Positions 1-11,313 of a DNA stretch of 64,000 bases are shown one piece after another (the stretch's first letter is position 1; each line of letters opens with the position of its first letter). The stretch comes from Xylogone sp. PMI_703 (lineage: Eukaryota > Ascomycota > Leotiomycetes), in NCBI GenBank assembly GCA_021399445.1, contig JAJTUQ010000005.1:248001-312000 (forward strand). The letters run 5' to 3'. The notes under the pieces are model-generated. The model ran no database searches. It saw nothing but the letters and a program-made list of their open reading frames with translations, and had not been told where the DNA came from. The translations under genes were made by a program, and so were the position numbers.

Positions 1-3000
1 CATTTGGATGTAGTTATCTTGGATGAGAACTTAAAGTATGGTAATGCACGCCTTCAATAAGAACAGCAAACTATTGATATACTTTTGGCACCTTATCCTC
101 CCGGAACAGCTGCTGATAAGCTCAGCCAGCGTATTGTATCGTAGGATATCGTTGAGTCTAACATATGTATGCAGGAAGGTGGCGGCAGCCCTATCAAGGA
201 CGGATAAGGTTGTACCGGTTTAGGGAAGTGCAGAAGAGCAGGGCTGGATACCAGGAAGGAGCAACAGCATCAAAGAGGCACAATAGCTTCAGTTGCTGAT
301 ATTGTTGTAGTGTTGTTGGATATCTCACGAGGGGTTACCTAATGCGGCAAGTCGTTCGAAAAGAGCAGGCGGGAAAGTTGGGAGTTGAGCTGGAGTGGTA
401 ATTATCGGCTGATGGTTTCTCAGTCTCGTTACGAAAGAGTTACGCGTATATGCTGTTTTCAGAGTGCTGGATTTTCATGTTCTGCATAGAAGAACAGTTT
501 GATGTAGCAATATTTAGGTAGAGCTCTCTCGCATCGCTTCCACGTGGATTCGAGCAGATTACTATATCTCATGTGCATGTGCAGTATATTCCGCAGTTAA
601 CTCCCGGAATGGGCCTGTTATTTTTGGAAGACCCAAGAAATGATTCCTAACCGTAACGTACCCATGGTTTCTGTACAAGCTGGGCTCCCTTGACGACTGC
701 AGACTCCCGGTGTATGACCTTCGGGGAAGGATATTCGCGCTTGGATCGCTTTATGGAAGGTTTATGGAAGTATTGATTGCCAGAGCTCCCAATGATCACC
801 AGGACAGCTTCAATAGCGGGAGCATGAGGTTGGAGCGTTCCGCAGACGTGGATCTGGGCTCTCTGAATGGGCTTTCTGGATGCTATGTTGGTTAAGCACC
901 TGCCTGTTAGCACGGGGGTGCGCGCCATGGAGTGAACTGCCCACGTCGGGCATCGCGCGTAAGAGCATGCAGGCGATGGCGTGGAATGCAGCTGCTCCCT
1001 TGCTATTACAGCCAATCATAGCGCCGCGAATTGGAGACGCGTACGATTGTGCTTGAAGGGGTTATTACATGTAACAAGGGCCTTTCCCCTCTGTCGGTTC
1101 CAGCCATCCTGGAAGACGGAAGGGTGCAGAGGCGTCGTGTCCATCCGTGCTATCCTGGGGCTGTCACGATAATAAGTACATACCAAAATATGCGAGAGAG
1201 AAGGGGTGAGAGGACAAATGAGAGAGCCCGCGTGCTGCGATCGAGCCGCCGTCATGATCCAGGATCGCTGCTGCTGCTCGGCCCGTCCAAGAGGACCTCT
1301 GCTTACCAGTCTCATTACCGGGTAGGTCCAGGAGTCGCCCAGGGCTGAGTGGTGCTGACGAGATGCGGTACGACAGAGCGTGGTCTGTACGGCGCAGAAC
1401 TCTAAGTTGAGGGCCCCCAGGATCCCCGTCTCACTCTCACCTCATCAGTAATGGACTCGAACTCTGGGGCACATGATGCTGGTACAGTACATAGTAGTGA
1501 ATTGACAACTAGCATCGCCGACACTGGCGCAAGTAGCATTCAAGTGGCCTTCTTTCTTGCTTTGAACCTGGGAGATTACACTGATTGCAACGCTGCTCTA
1601 CGACCAAACAGGTGCGGTCCCGTGGTGTTGGTCTCGTTGCTACCGTGTACCCTATATACTGTACCACCACCGGCCATCCTAATGGTCGCAGATACTGTAT
1701 TATTCCTAAACAACCGAGACTTATTATTATTTATTAGCTTGCTGGCCAAGAGCTAAAAGCCAAGAGCCAAGCAGAGTGGGCACAGAAGATAAGGAAAGTG
1801 CTTCGACCGTCAGCTGCGATACTGCACAGGTACTGTAGGAGAAAGGCCCAGCTCGTTTACGGAGTAGTCAGGGCATCGCGCTGCAGCAGCCGTATCGCAC
1901 AGCAAGGTTCTCTTTGGCCTCACGACCGAAAGACGGATCCAAGATTTGGCCCCAAGATGGACCAAGCAGATCAAGCAGATCAAGCAACAGTCTCCCAAGC
2001 CCTCCCAAGCACCTTCTCCAAGCAGCTTAGCCCGCAGGCGCGCCTATCGCCCTGGCTGCCAAGAAGCCCGCATTGCTCGGTGGCACCTTAGGCCCGGCCG
2101 TTGCATCGCCCTTTATCCTCGCGTGCCTCTTTACCATTGCTCCTGCTATGTACTCGATGTGCCTTGGCCTGCTTGGACGAATCTTCGAATTATCCTGGTT
2201 AACGGCTGCGACCATTGAGCGCGCGAGAACCATAGGCTGGGCTGGAATCTTAATTTACCCCGTATGCCACTACCGATATGCTACGCCATCCGTCCGTATC
2301 TTCGCCCCTCAATCGCCTCCTTCCTGGATGAATATGACTAGGATAGACTGAAAATCGGGGAAGCATTCATGCAACCGACTGTAAAACATAATTATTATAG
2401 CACAAGACCGCATTGGCAACTGCTTCGGAGTTCGCGAGACAGCAAATAGGGCATAATCTGGAAGCATCGAGCCCCGTCCACCGAGAATTGAAGCATGCCC
2501 GCCCAACCACCTCCCACCTGTTAGTTAGCTGCCGTCGTCTCTAAAAGTGTGGTGTAAAGTGCTGATGCTTGATGCGTTATCTAGTCAGCTCCTTTGTTAG
2601 ACCCATCGATCATCTTGTGTCGCTCCTGCCTGTTCTGGCCTCAACATCAATATCCTCTCCCAACGTGCCACCCACTTTGCACGTGTGAGGAGCCCGCAAC
2701 AGGAAGGTCGAGAGATGTTCACCTCCCATACCACCGATGCATGACCCGTCGTATCGATATCCATGCTAGCCATGATAGCAGATGCAGCAAGCCATGGGTC
2801 CATCGATTTGCTGCAGTTTGTCTCCCCGCGATGGCTAGGGTAGGCCTGGTTGAGGCGATACCATACCACATGAGACTCTAGGACCCATGATCATGTACCA
2901 ATGGACCCCAATTGATACTATCTACCATGTCTGGAGCTTTGCTGAAGCTGCTGCCGTTGCTGCGATTGCAACAGCAATATATATCCAGAGCTGCTTTCCC

Positions 3001-3085
3001 TGGACATGAGCTTTCCCCCCTTCCTTCCTTGTGTTTGTACAACGAAGCAACCGAATCTCTTCTGTCGTGAGAGACTTCGCCCATC
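1..3085. other. No gene recognised; upstream region of the peptide transporter
   Basis: I see no convincing coding region here. The open frames are short, overlap each other on both strands, and show no family motif or sensible splice structure. The last several hundred bases probably hold the promoter and 5' leader of the transporter gene starting at 3086. A short stretch near 1720-1740 is a simple TTA-rich run. No tRNA, rRNA or transposon end was recognised. Confidence 0.5.
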
Positions 3086-5650
3086 ATGGTCCTGGGATTT
3101 CGCAAGAAGACTGACGAGGCGGTGGTCTCTGAGTCCGCCGCCGTCGACGCCGATGTCATTGGAGAGGTCGTTGATGCTAGTGGCTCCGACATCAACGCTG
3201 AAGAGAGACTCGAGCAGCTGAAGAAGTTCAAGGCTACCCATCAATGGGATTGGAACTTGGACTACGACCAGATTGAGGCCGTCAACCGCGTCGTTGAGAG
3301 TGGCGATGTTGAGAAGGAAGCCAACTTCGAGCACGCTCTGCTTGAGGAGGACTCTCCTTACTTCGAAGTCCGTGCCGCGGTCCGTAACTACGACCAGTAC
3401 GTTGACCTCACTTTATATCACCTGATCATATTCTAAATTGGTTGAATTGCAATTCTACAACGTTCAAGATGCGGTTTATGTGATCACAATACTAACAGCG
3501 CTTCTAGGGACCTCCCAGCCAACACCTTCAGAGCTTGGTTTATTGGCATGATTGCCACTACCATTGTCTCTGGTGTTAACTTGCTCTTCTCACTCCGGAA
3601 CCCCTCCATCAACATCTATGTCTACGTTGTCCAATTGCTTGCTTACCCTTTTGGTGTTGGCCTGGCCAAAATCCTCCCGACTCGTGAATTCAACACCTTT
3701 GGCTACAAGTGGACTCTCAATCCAGGTCCTTTCAACTACAAGGAGCACACTGTCATTGTCATGATGTCCAATGTCTCCATTCAAGGCGGTGTCGCATATG
3801 CCACTGATGTACTCCTCGCTCAACAAGTCTTCTACGGCCAGAAATTTGGCTGGGGTTTCCAGATGCTCTTGGTCATCACCACCCAGTGTCTAGGTTTTGG
3901 CATGGCTGGTATCGTCCGCCGGTTCTTGGTCTGGCCGGCTGCTATGATCTGGCCGCAGACTCTGGCCAACACTGCCCTAATGTACACTCTTCATGACCAC
4001 ACGCCCTCTGACCCAGCTGAAACAAACGGTTGGTCCGTTGGCCGGTACAGATGGTTCCTGTATGTCATGTTGGGCAGTTTCGTCTGGTACTGGTTCCCAG
4101 GCTGGATTGCGCAGGGACTGACTTACTTTGACTTCATCGTCTGGATCTGGCCCAAGAGCTTGATTGTCAATCAAATCTTTGGCAATCAGACTGGTTTCGG
4201 GATTATCCCCATCACTTTTGACTGGACTATCATGACTGCCTGGGTGGGTAGCCCTCTGCCATATCCTCTCTTCACCATCGTCAACACCACCATTGGTGTC
4301 GTCATCTTCTTCCTAGTTGCTGGTTTGGGTGTCAAGTATACCGGGGCATACTACTCCGACTACCTCCCCATCTCCAGCACTCACGCGTTCGACAACACCG
4401 GCGCCACATACAATGTCACCCGTGTGCTCACTCCGCAACTTACTCTCGATGTTGAAGCTTACAAGAGTTATTCGCCTCTCTTTTTGGGCACATTCTTCAC
4501 CCTCTGCTATGGTGTATCTTTCGGTGCTCTGGCATCGGTCATCGTTCACACTGCCCTTTTCCACGGCAAGGAAATTATCGAGCGTGGCAGGCTGGCCAGA
4601 AACCAGGATGCTGATGTCCACTTGAAGATGATGCGCAAGTACCCGGATACCCCCGACTGGTGGTACTATGCCTGGTTCTTGGTTCTCTTCGCCCTTTCTC
4701 TCGTTACCGTGCTTCACTGGGATACCCATCTGACATGGTGGGCTATGTTCGTCGCCATGGGCTTGGCTATGTTCTTCCTGGTTCCAGTCGGCATGATTCA
4801 AGGCATCTCCAATCAACAAATCGGGCTTAATGTCGTTACTGAATTCATCGTCGGTTACATGCTTCCCGGCAGACCTATTGCTATGATGCTGTTTAAGACC
4901 TACGGTTACATCACCATGTCTCAGGCCTTATATTTCTTACAAGATATGAAACTTGGTCACTACATCAAGGTTCCTCCCCGTGTTACATTCTCCTGCCAAG
5001 TTGTTGCTTGCGCATGGTCCTGCATCGTTCAAGTTGCCGTCTTTAACTGGGCCATGGGTAACATCCCCGATATTTGCAGCCCTGATCAGCCCAACAACTA
5101 CACCTGCCCCGGTGCCAGCGTCTTCTACACCGCATCCGTCGTCTGGGGAGTCATTGGCCCTGCGCGCCAATTCGGTGCTGGTGCGATTTACTCTGCAATG
5201 CAGTACTACTGGCTCATGGGCGCCGCCCTCCCAGTTATTACTTACTTCGCAGCCAAGCGCTGGCCACGCTCTCCAATTCGATACATCCACTGGCCCGTCA
5301 TCTTCAGTGGAAATGGACTCATCCCGCCCGCGACTGTCTACATTTACCTCTGCTGGGGTGTTGTCGGGATGTTCTTCAATGGTTTCATCAAGCGTCGCTT
5401 CCGTGGGTGGTGGGGCAAGTACAACTATATCACCTCTGCTGGTCTCGATACCGGCCTGTATATTTGCACGATCCTTATCTTCTTCGCGCTTGTTCTGCCA
5501 AAGAAGGTTAACCCTCCTCAGTGGTTCATGAACCCACCTGTGAACGGTGATACTGAAGCCAACAACGCATGGAACAACCTCGACTCATTCGGCTCTGCTA
5601 TCAAGTCGACTGTTGCTCCTGGCCACACCTTTGGCCCTTCCACCTGGTAG
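3086..5650 (+). CDS. Oligopeptide transporter, OPT family (2 exons)
   Basis: Proton-coupled small-peptide transporter of the plasma membrane, OPT family. The model is join(3086..3396, 3508..5650), 817 residues. Splicing at a GTACGT donor and a CTAG acceptor joins NYDQ to DLPANTF in frame, with a branch-like actaac just upstream of the acceptor. The N-terminus (about 100 residues) is acidic and cytosolic. The rest is a multi-pass membrane protein with about 14-16 hydrophobic segments. Family signatures are the NPGPFNYKEH motif early in exon 2 and the KVPPRVTF segment in the second half. The length is typical of fungal OPT proteins (about 750-900). The start at 3086 is the first ATG in frame before the acidic leader. 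The substrate (tetra/pentapeptides, glutathione or siderophore-like) cannot be told from sequence. The gene looks intact. Confidence 0.95.
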
Positions 5651-6024
5651 AATCTATATCTAGCTACTGTGGGGAGATTTGGGTGGTTTTGTGTTTTTAT
5701 ATTAGCGGTATTGTCATGCTCTGGTTAAAGAGGCTGGTGTGCTACCTCCAATTTTTTACGATATCCCTGTAGCCTAATGTGTCGTTGAAGCTTTAACACA
5801 TTATCATGACGGTTACTTGTAATGGTAAGAGTAGCAATAGAAACGTAGTTTTTGATTCGATTATGTGGGTGTATGTGTGTCAATATGCGCTCCAGCGGTT
5901 TTGATTAAATGTCTGTTCTAGTTCATATCTTCACCATTCTTCTTTGGAAGTCTAGCTTACAGTAGAGTTTCCGGTCAGTATTTACATGGCTGTGAACTGA
6001 TACTAATGTACAACAAACTCTCTT
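5651..6024. other. Convergent 3' intergenic region
   Basis: Short AT-rich spacer between the convergent transporter and dioxygenase genes. It presumably holds both 3' UTRs and poly(A) sites. No other feature was recognised. Confidence 0.5.
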
Positions 6025-8136
6025 TCACCACAAATCCTTGTACTTCTCTTTCTCTGGATGGAGTACATGCATTGGGTTTGCCAGATCGACCCACCCAAGA
6101 AACGGCTTGCTCAAGCCGAATCCGACTCGCTCCTGTAGCCACTCAGGCAGATTACGCAAAGACTCTATAGAATTTGCGAGATACTAAACCATACGATCAG
6201 TCATGGAGCCATATAAAATAATAAAGCATCTCCCACCTGGTTTTCTTCCTGTCTCATCCAGCCCCGGGTGAAGAAGCACGAGTACACGAGACGCTCTTTC
6301 TCAGTCTTGTTGGCCGAACCACCATGAAAACAGCCACTCAACATGATGAAAGCATCACCCGGTTCCATCTCAGCATAGATTGTCTGTGCTTCATTTGGTG
6401 GACCTTCCGAGTAGTCCCACAAGTGAGAGCCTGGGATGAATCTCGTGGCGCCGTTCAGCTTGGTGGTCTCGGTACCTGCGACAAACAGACCGATCCCTAC
6501 ATCTCGGCCAATTTCATGCGTCAGGGATGCTGGACGTTGGTGATGGTGGACATCGTCGTCACGATGAAGAGGCTGGTCACTCGCGCCGGGTCCGATGCTA
6601 AAGCAGATAGTGTTACTTAACTGTGGTAGGGACTTGCTTACTTCATTCTGATCTCCAATCTACGTGTGTTTAGCCATTGAGTCAAGTCTCGGAGAGGAGA
6701 TATAGTTCTAGCCACAACAGAGCTCAAAGAATACTACTTACCCAGTTCCAGTTAAGAGTGCTTGTGAGCAGTGTATCGCAAACATCTAGCCACAGTCGGC
6801 TACCAACCACCTCCGTGGCGAAAGTCTCGCTTTTCCCAATCAGCCCGCAGCAGCGACGTGTCTCTTTCGGATAGAACTTCCCTAAAAAAGAATGGTTTAG
6901 TGTTGATTTAGTAAAATAGATGTCTCGGGATGAATATGTACCTTGCCATGGCTGATCGGCATCCAAGTATGGCCGCAGGTCGCTCTCAATTTGATCTAGA
7001 TGCTGCTTCTGGACGAGCCCTTTGATAATGCAACCACCCGTTTGTCTAAGGGCATTGACGACTTCTTGTGTATTAGTTGTATCTATGTGAAATGATTTGA
7101 CATCTGGGAGAGGGGATGCCGAGGACTGCACATGTTGAGAGCTCCCAGTCGTCTTCTCACTCTTGCTACTTGGTATAGCTCCCTGCGAAATATTTTCCAC
7201 CTTCTGCATCTGTAAAAACTTTCGCGCCATTCCTCTTAACTTTCGAATCTCGTCCACCTCCGTCCAAAACCACAAAGGAATTGCCACTGTTGCGGCGATC
7301 TTCTCTGCTGTTCCTAGTATCTGCATGAATGTCTGCCAGTGGGCTGCAATATAACTGAATAGCAAGGTCCACTGAACGCCTCTGGCTATTGCTGCTCCCC
7401 ACGAGGCAAGATGAATGGCTATCTGACTTAACGGCGATCTAGGAGGAGTCGTATAGTAAATTATGAACATAGAGTCACTTAATCCATCCGTTAAACCAGG
7501 TCCCAGGATGACCATTAGCATGAAAAACTCCAAGACAAGGATATGTCCGCGTCCAATACCGGCATGCTCGGTGTCCACCGCGGCATTGTGCGTCAAGCCA
7601 TATCCAAATGAAGAATCAGAAGTAAATAATTGTTGTTTAACGTGGAACCAATAGTAAAAATTTAAAGCCTGGAGTAGAACATGGTGCGCTGAAAGCCCCA
7701 GACTAGACGGGCGATGTAGGACCTCAAACATGTAGCTAATTGCCATGACAAACCAAACTTGAAACTGATAGTCTTCATTGCGTGTCTGCTCCTCAATAAA
7801 TTGAATGGAATTGTGGAAAGTGATCTCTGTATTAGAGCCGTAGAGCCATGACCAGTCAATTGTCCTGAAAAGGAGCACCATGACAGTGGATTTCAAGGCC
7901 AATACGGGTATCATCGTGCACAGCTGTTGCTGTCGTCTTTCCGGGTGCGACTTGACTCGGGAATTGACAAATGGCAAAACTAGACGGGTAAGCTGAGTTG
8001 CTAGATAGAGGAAAAGTAACTCGGAAAGTACGCAAGCCAGAGCAGCTTCGTCCTTCTCGATTTGAAGTATCCTCCCCAAAACGGGGAGGGAAATACCACC
8101 ACTCATTTTTGCCGTGAGAAAAGCGAAAAGTAACAA
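6025..8136 (-). CDS. Polytopic membrane domain fused to PhyH-type Fe(II)/2-oxoglutarate dioxygenase (4 exons)
   Basis: Model complement(join(6025..6183, 6237..6659, 6742..6881, 6942..8136)), 638 residues. The C-terminal ~280 residues are a complete phytanoyl-CoA-dioxygenase-family domain. The iron facial triad is visible as HRD (His477, Asp479) and the distal His557 in CFHGGSAN; Arg568 is positioned to bind 2-oxoglutarate. The segments PWQGKFYPKETRR and RQEENQYLANSIE are only restored after splicing; the intron at 6882-6941 is 60 nt and would read through in frame. The N-terminal ~330 residues have about six or seven hydrophobic segments and a stretch EVLHRPSSLGLSAHH that resembles TLC-type membrane domains, though I cannot assign it firmly. 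Fungal PhyH proteins usually stand alone, so this is an unusual fusion. The start could also be Met11. The substrate is unknown; a hydroxylation or desaturation in lipid or secondary metabolism is inference. Confidence 0.85.
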
Positions 8137-9331
8137 GAAATGGATTCAACACTGTTATGAGAATTTTTTTTTTCTGGACATCAGATTATTTTCTTTCATT
8201 GGACCGTGATTCCAAATCTCCTGGCACGAACTACGTGACTTCAGGTACCAGTATTTACCTGTCAGCCGGATACCTGAGGCCTCTCAGCAATTTATGCCTT
8301 ATGCTTGGGTACCTGAATCACTAGGGGATTTCCGGTTGAGGGGGTTGTCTGGTTGGCACGGCTAATTAATAAAATATACTTACTATGTAAGGTTTCAGTC
8401 TAGCAACTGTTCTAAATTATGCACATCCAGCCCTACTTCTACTTCAACTTGAACTCTACAATACCAATCCTTCTGTTCAGTGCTTCTGTGCATCTTGCTA
8501 TCAGGGCGCCCGATGGATTATGATCTCCCGTTGCACCAATAGCGATAGCCACACTAGATTATGCAAATTATGCAAATATAACAAGTCATGGTACTACTCC
8601 AGAGTAAAAGTAGCTTTCACTAACCACATTTTATCGTAGCGTAGTTGATAGGCCAACCGGGTGCTGCAAATCATACAAAGTGCGCTATGAGACCTCACTA
8701 GTCAGGGGGTTGTTGATAAGTATACGGAGTAAGCTTGGCTTTGTTCTGCGGATTCTTGAAGACAGCTCTGCTACATAGAGTGAATAGGTAAGTAAATTCA
8801 TATAAAGACTGAAATGGTGGTCTCTTTCCTCCCTGAAAACGTTTCATAAGTGGCAGCATCCAAAAGCGGCAAACTATGCAGAACTGCTCTCCGGAAAGGG
8901 ACACTTCCCGGTTTCTTGGTTATGTTATGTTGCTCAACTACGAATGAACCCTGTTATATGCTGTCAGTGAATCAGGGTGAGATATCCTATCCCGACGCAC
9001 ACAGAATGTCGCATTCCCAAAGTGATTTACCAGACTATACCAAGTTCTGTCTCAACGGATCCGAATCTGCCTGCACTTGGCCGCATTGGCCCGTCAATAC
9101 TGTTCCATTGAGAGACACGCCTGCGGAACAGATACGTTATGTGTTGTGCTACCATACCCAGGAACTGTGCTTTGTTCTAGCCAGCAAGGCAACAACCCTC
9201 TTCAAACAACAAACAGACTTAAAGCCATCTCCTGATCCCCTATTTCCTCATTCTTCATCCGACAACTGGGAAGGATTGCATCACATCTCACGATATTTCC
9301 TCCTCCAGGAATCCTTTATACAATCCCCAAA
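8137..9331. other. Intergenic region between divergent genes
   Basis: About 1.2 kb between the dioxygenase fusion (minus) and the DUF4419 gene (plus), so it should hold both promoters. It has AT-rich stretches and short repeated motifs around 8560-8580. A long open frame (8850-9578) overlaps the start of the DUF4419 gene, but it has no recognisable content and is treated as chance. Confidence 0.5.
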
Positions 9332-10576
9332 ATGCCTGTCACGACTTACCCTTCCCCTCAGAGAGTGGGCCAAAACAGAGACGAAACTATTACTACGTCA
9401 GAAGCCTTGTTGGCAACAACCTCTCAAGCCTGGTCAGCAACAACCTCTCGAGCCTGGCCCAACTCCCAGAGAACGAACAAAAGAGCAGGTCCTGAGACCC
9501 GTCCCATCCTCCAAACCTCTTTCTCAGATCTCAACCAAAGTGGCGAAGCAATCATCCCGTATAAAAATGGCTTCGTAGACGGCATCATCCGCGCCTTCAA
9601 CCAGGACCTTCATCTCACCCTTCGCCCCGATGATGTCTGGCTTGCCATCCTCATACAGTTCAACTACTTCGTGAATGGTAAAGCAGAAATTCTGCGTTCC
9701 CAGTTCGTTGCACACGAAGGAAAGAAGCAGCTAATTGTTGATGTTCGGCCTTTCTCACTTAGATTTGTCGAGATGGGTAAATTCGCCCAGGTAGCGGCAA
9801 CTTTAATCCAGGACAATATCAAAGATCCCAAACTCAAGGAGTGGATCATACCAAATTTCAGCACCACAACCGACCGCGATAGATCCGTGGCTTCGGTCGT
9901 TATGATGGGCACTTTTCAGAAGTACTTCGAATATTTCCTTGGAGGTGGCTGCGGCCTCCCTTCAGTCACTCTACTGGGAGAAAAGTCGGACTGGCAATCC
10001 CTCCGCACCAGACTCGATAAACTCCCACAATACCATGAAGAGACTGCCGCGTGGGCGAAACTCCTCATTCCCATCATCGATCACATGGTCGCTACTTTTG
10101 ACGAGCCTGACTCTCAGAAAACAAAGGATTTCTGGATGCGTTGTGCGTTCGAAGCTGGTGCAGCGGGTTCCGGGACCTCCTTTGTGAGTCTGTCCGGATG
10201 GATCACGGCCTTTTGCTTCTGGGGAGATGATGGAAAACGTACAGAGGAGTATACGGATGAGATGTGTATGCATAGGCCCTATGGTGGCGTTACTCTAGAG
10301 GAACGAAAACGGCTTGATTTAGATGGAGTACGCTTTCCACTAATTTGCCCAAAGGCGATACCAACGGCGCTCATTACTGTACCGGTGATGGTCAAGGACT
10401 ATGAGGAGGGCATAGAGTATAAGACAACGATGGTAGCGGGGCTTGTTGGAGTGACTGTTAATAGAGACGGAAATCAGGTGCAGCCTAGAAGTGGTTGGTG
10501 GGTGCTTGAGGACCAGCGCAAGGAGCTGAAGAATATGTCCATGATTGAGAATCTGACAGGCCCAGACGACTTCTGA
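9332..10576 (+). CDS. DUF4419-domain protein
   Basis: Single-exon gene, 414 residues. From about residue 70 the sequence matches the DUF4419 family of fungal and other eukaryotic proteins of unknown function. Recognisable segments are NGFVDGIIRAFNQDLHLTLRPDDVW, the WIIPNFSTTT block, the GTFQKYFEYF block and the GSGTSFVSLSGWITAFCFW block near residue 285. The first ~60 residues are low in complexity, with a TTSQAWSATTSRAW duplication and many Thr/Ser/Gln. There is no signal peptide and no membrane segment. The start at 9332 is the first ATG that leaves a typical family length; the family usually has a short disordered N-terminus. Members are common and expanded in ascomycetes, with no assigned biochemical function. 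Confidence 0.88.
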   Translation: MPVTTYPSPQRVGQNRDETITTSEALLATTSQAWSATTSRAWPNSQRTNKRAGPETRPILQTSFSDLNQSGEAIIPYKNGFVDGIIRAFNQDLHLTLRPDDVWLAILIQFNYFVNGKAEILRSQFVAHEGKKQLIVDVRPFSLRFVEMGKFAQVAATLIQDNIKDPKLKEWIIPNFSTTTDRDRSVASVVMMGTFQKYFEYFLGGGCGLPSVTLLGEKSDWQSLRTRLDKLPQYHEETAAWAKLLIPIIDHMVATFDEPDSQKTKDFWMRCAFEAGAAGSGTSFVSLSGWITAFCFWGDDGKRTEEYTDEMCMHRPYGGVTLEERKRLDLDGVRFPLICPKAIPTALITVPVMVKDYEEGIEYKTTMVAGLVGVTVNRDGNQVQPRSGWWVLEDQRKELKNMSMIENLTGPDDF

Positions 10577-11313
10577 TTCCGGAAGAGCAACAGAGTGGAG
10601 CACGGAGGATTTATATGACTGAGATTTTCTTTCTTTTTTACTGGAAGTGGGGAGTGAATGGGATGCTGTTGCTTAGCTAGCCTTTTTACTATGGTTGAGT
10701 TGATTCCACTTAGCAATGCATTGCTTGTACATGCCGTCTTAGCCCAGGGCCGGCCTACATTCAGTAATAGCTGCGCTTTCCCTTGTTTTAAGTAGACATG
10801 GCATCAACTTAACAATCCGCAGTATGGGCGGTCGCTCTCTATCCCTAACTCTCCCACGGCAGGCCAGTGGAGAAATGAGGTCATCATAGTAAGGCTTTAT
10901 TACTCGCCACATGTATGGCCTGTACAGCACTCTCTGGCCTGGGCCAACGGGCTAGATTCTGTATGCTCCGTAAGGTCACCGTCCGCGGCTATTAGCTAAG
11001 AATGTAACAATTGTACAACAATAAAAATAATCAACCATTCTTGGTGGTTGACATAGTTATATAAAATTACAGTACTACTTATTAAAATGTGTGTGATCTG
11101 TATAATCACCCCGACTGCATGGGTTGTGCGGCACAGGCTAATATTATCAGGGCTGAACTCGTGCTGCGACACCGTCTCATTGAACGATCAGATCCCCCTC
11201 TCGCACAGTATTAATCCCTAGCACCAGCCTCAGTTATTCTATCGCAAACATCATCTACAAAAGCTTTGATTAGCACCTAAGAGGCTATCGAGAATGCGAA
11301 AAGGATCGTAAAA
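10577..11313. other. Intergenic region
   Basis: About 0.7 kb between two genes in the same direction. It carries the DUF4419 3' region and, presumably, the HET gene promoter. I see no gene, repeat or RNA in it. Confidence 0.5.

Noticed and set aside
1031..1348. 105-codon plus-strand frame near the window start
   Set aside because: Overlaps comparable frames on the other strand and has no motif or splice context.
2918..3334. Antisense 138-codon frame over the start of the peptide transporter
   Set aside because: It is the complement of a well-supported exon, so a codon-bias shadow.
4313..4819. Antisense 168-codon frame in the transporter
   Set aside because: Shadow of the OPT coding sequence; no motif.
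8850..9578. 242-codon plus-strand frame overlapping the start of the DUF4419 gene
   Set aside because: No family features, and its last third is the alternative frame of the DUF4419 coding sequence.
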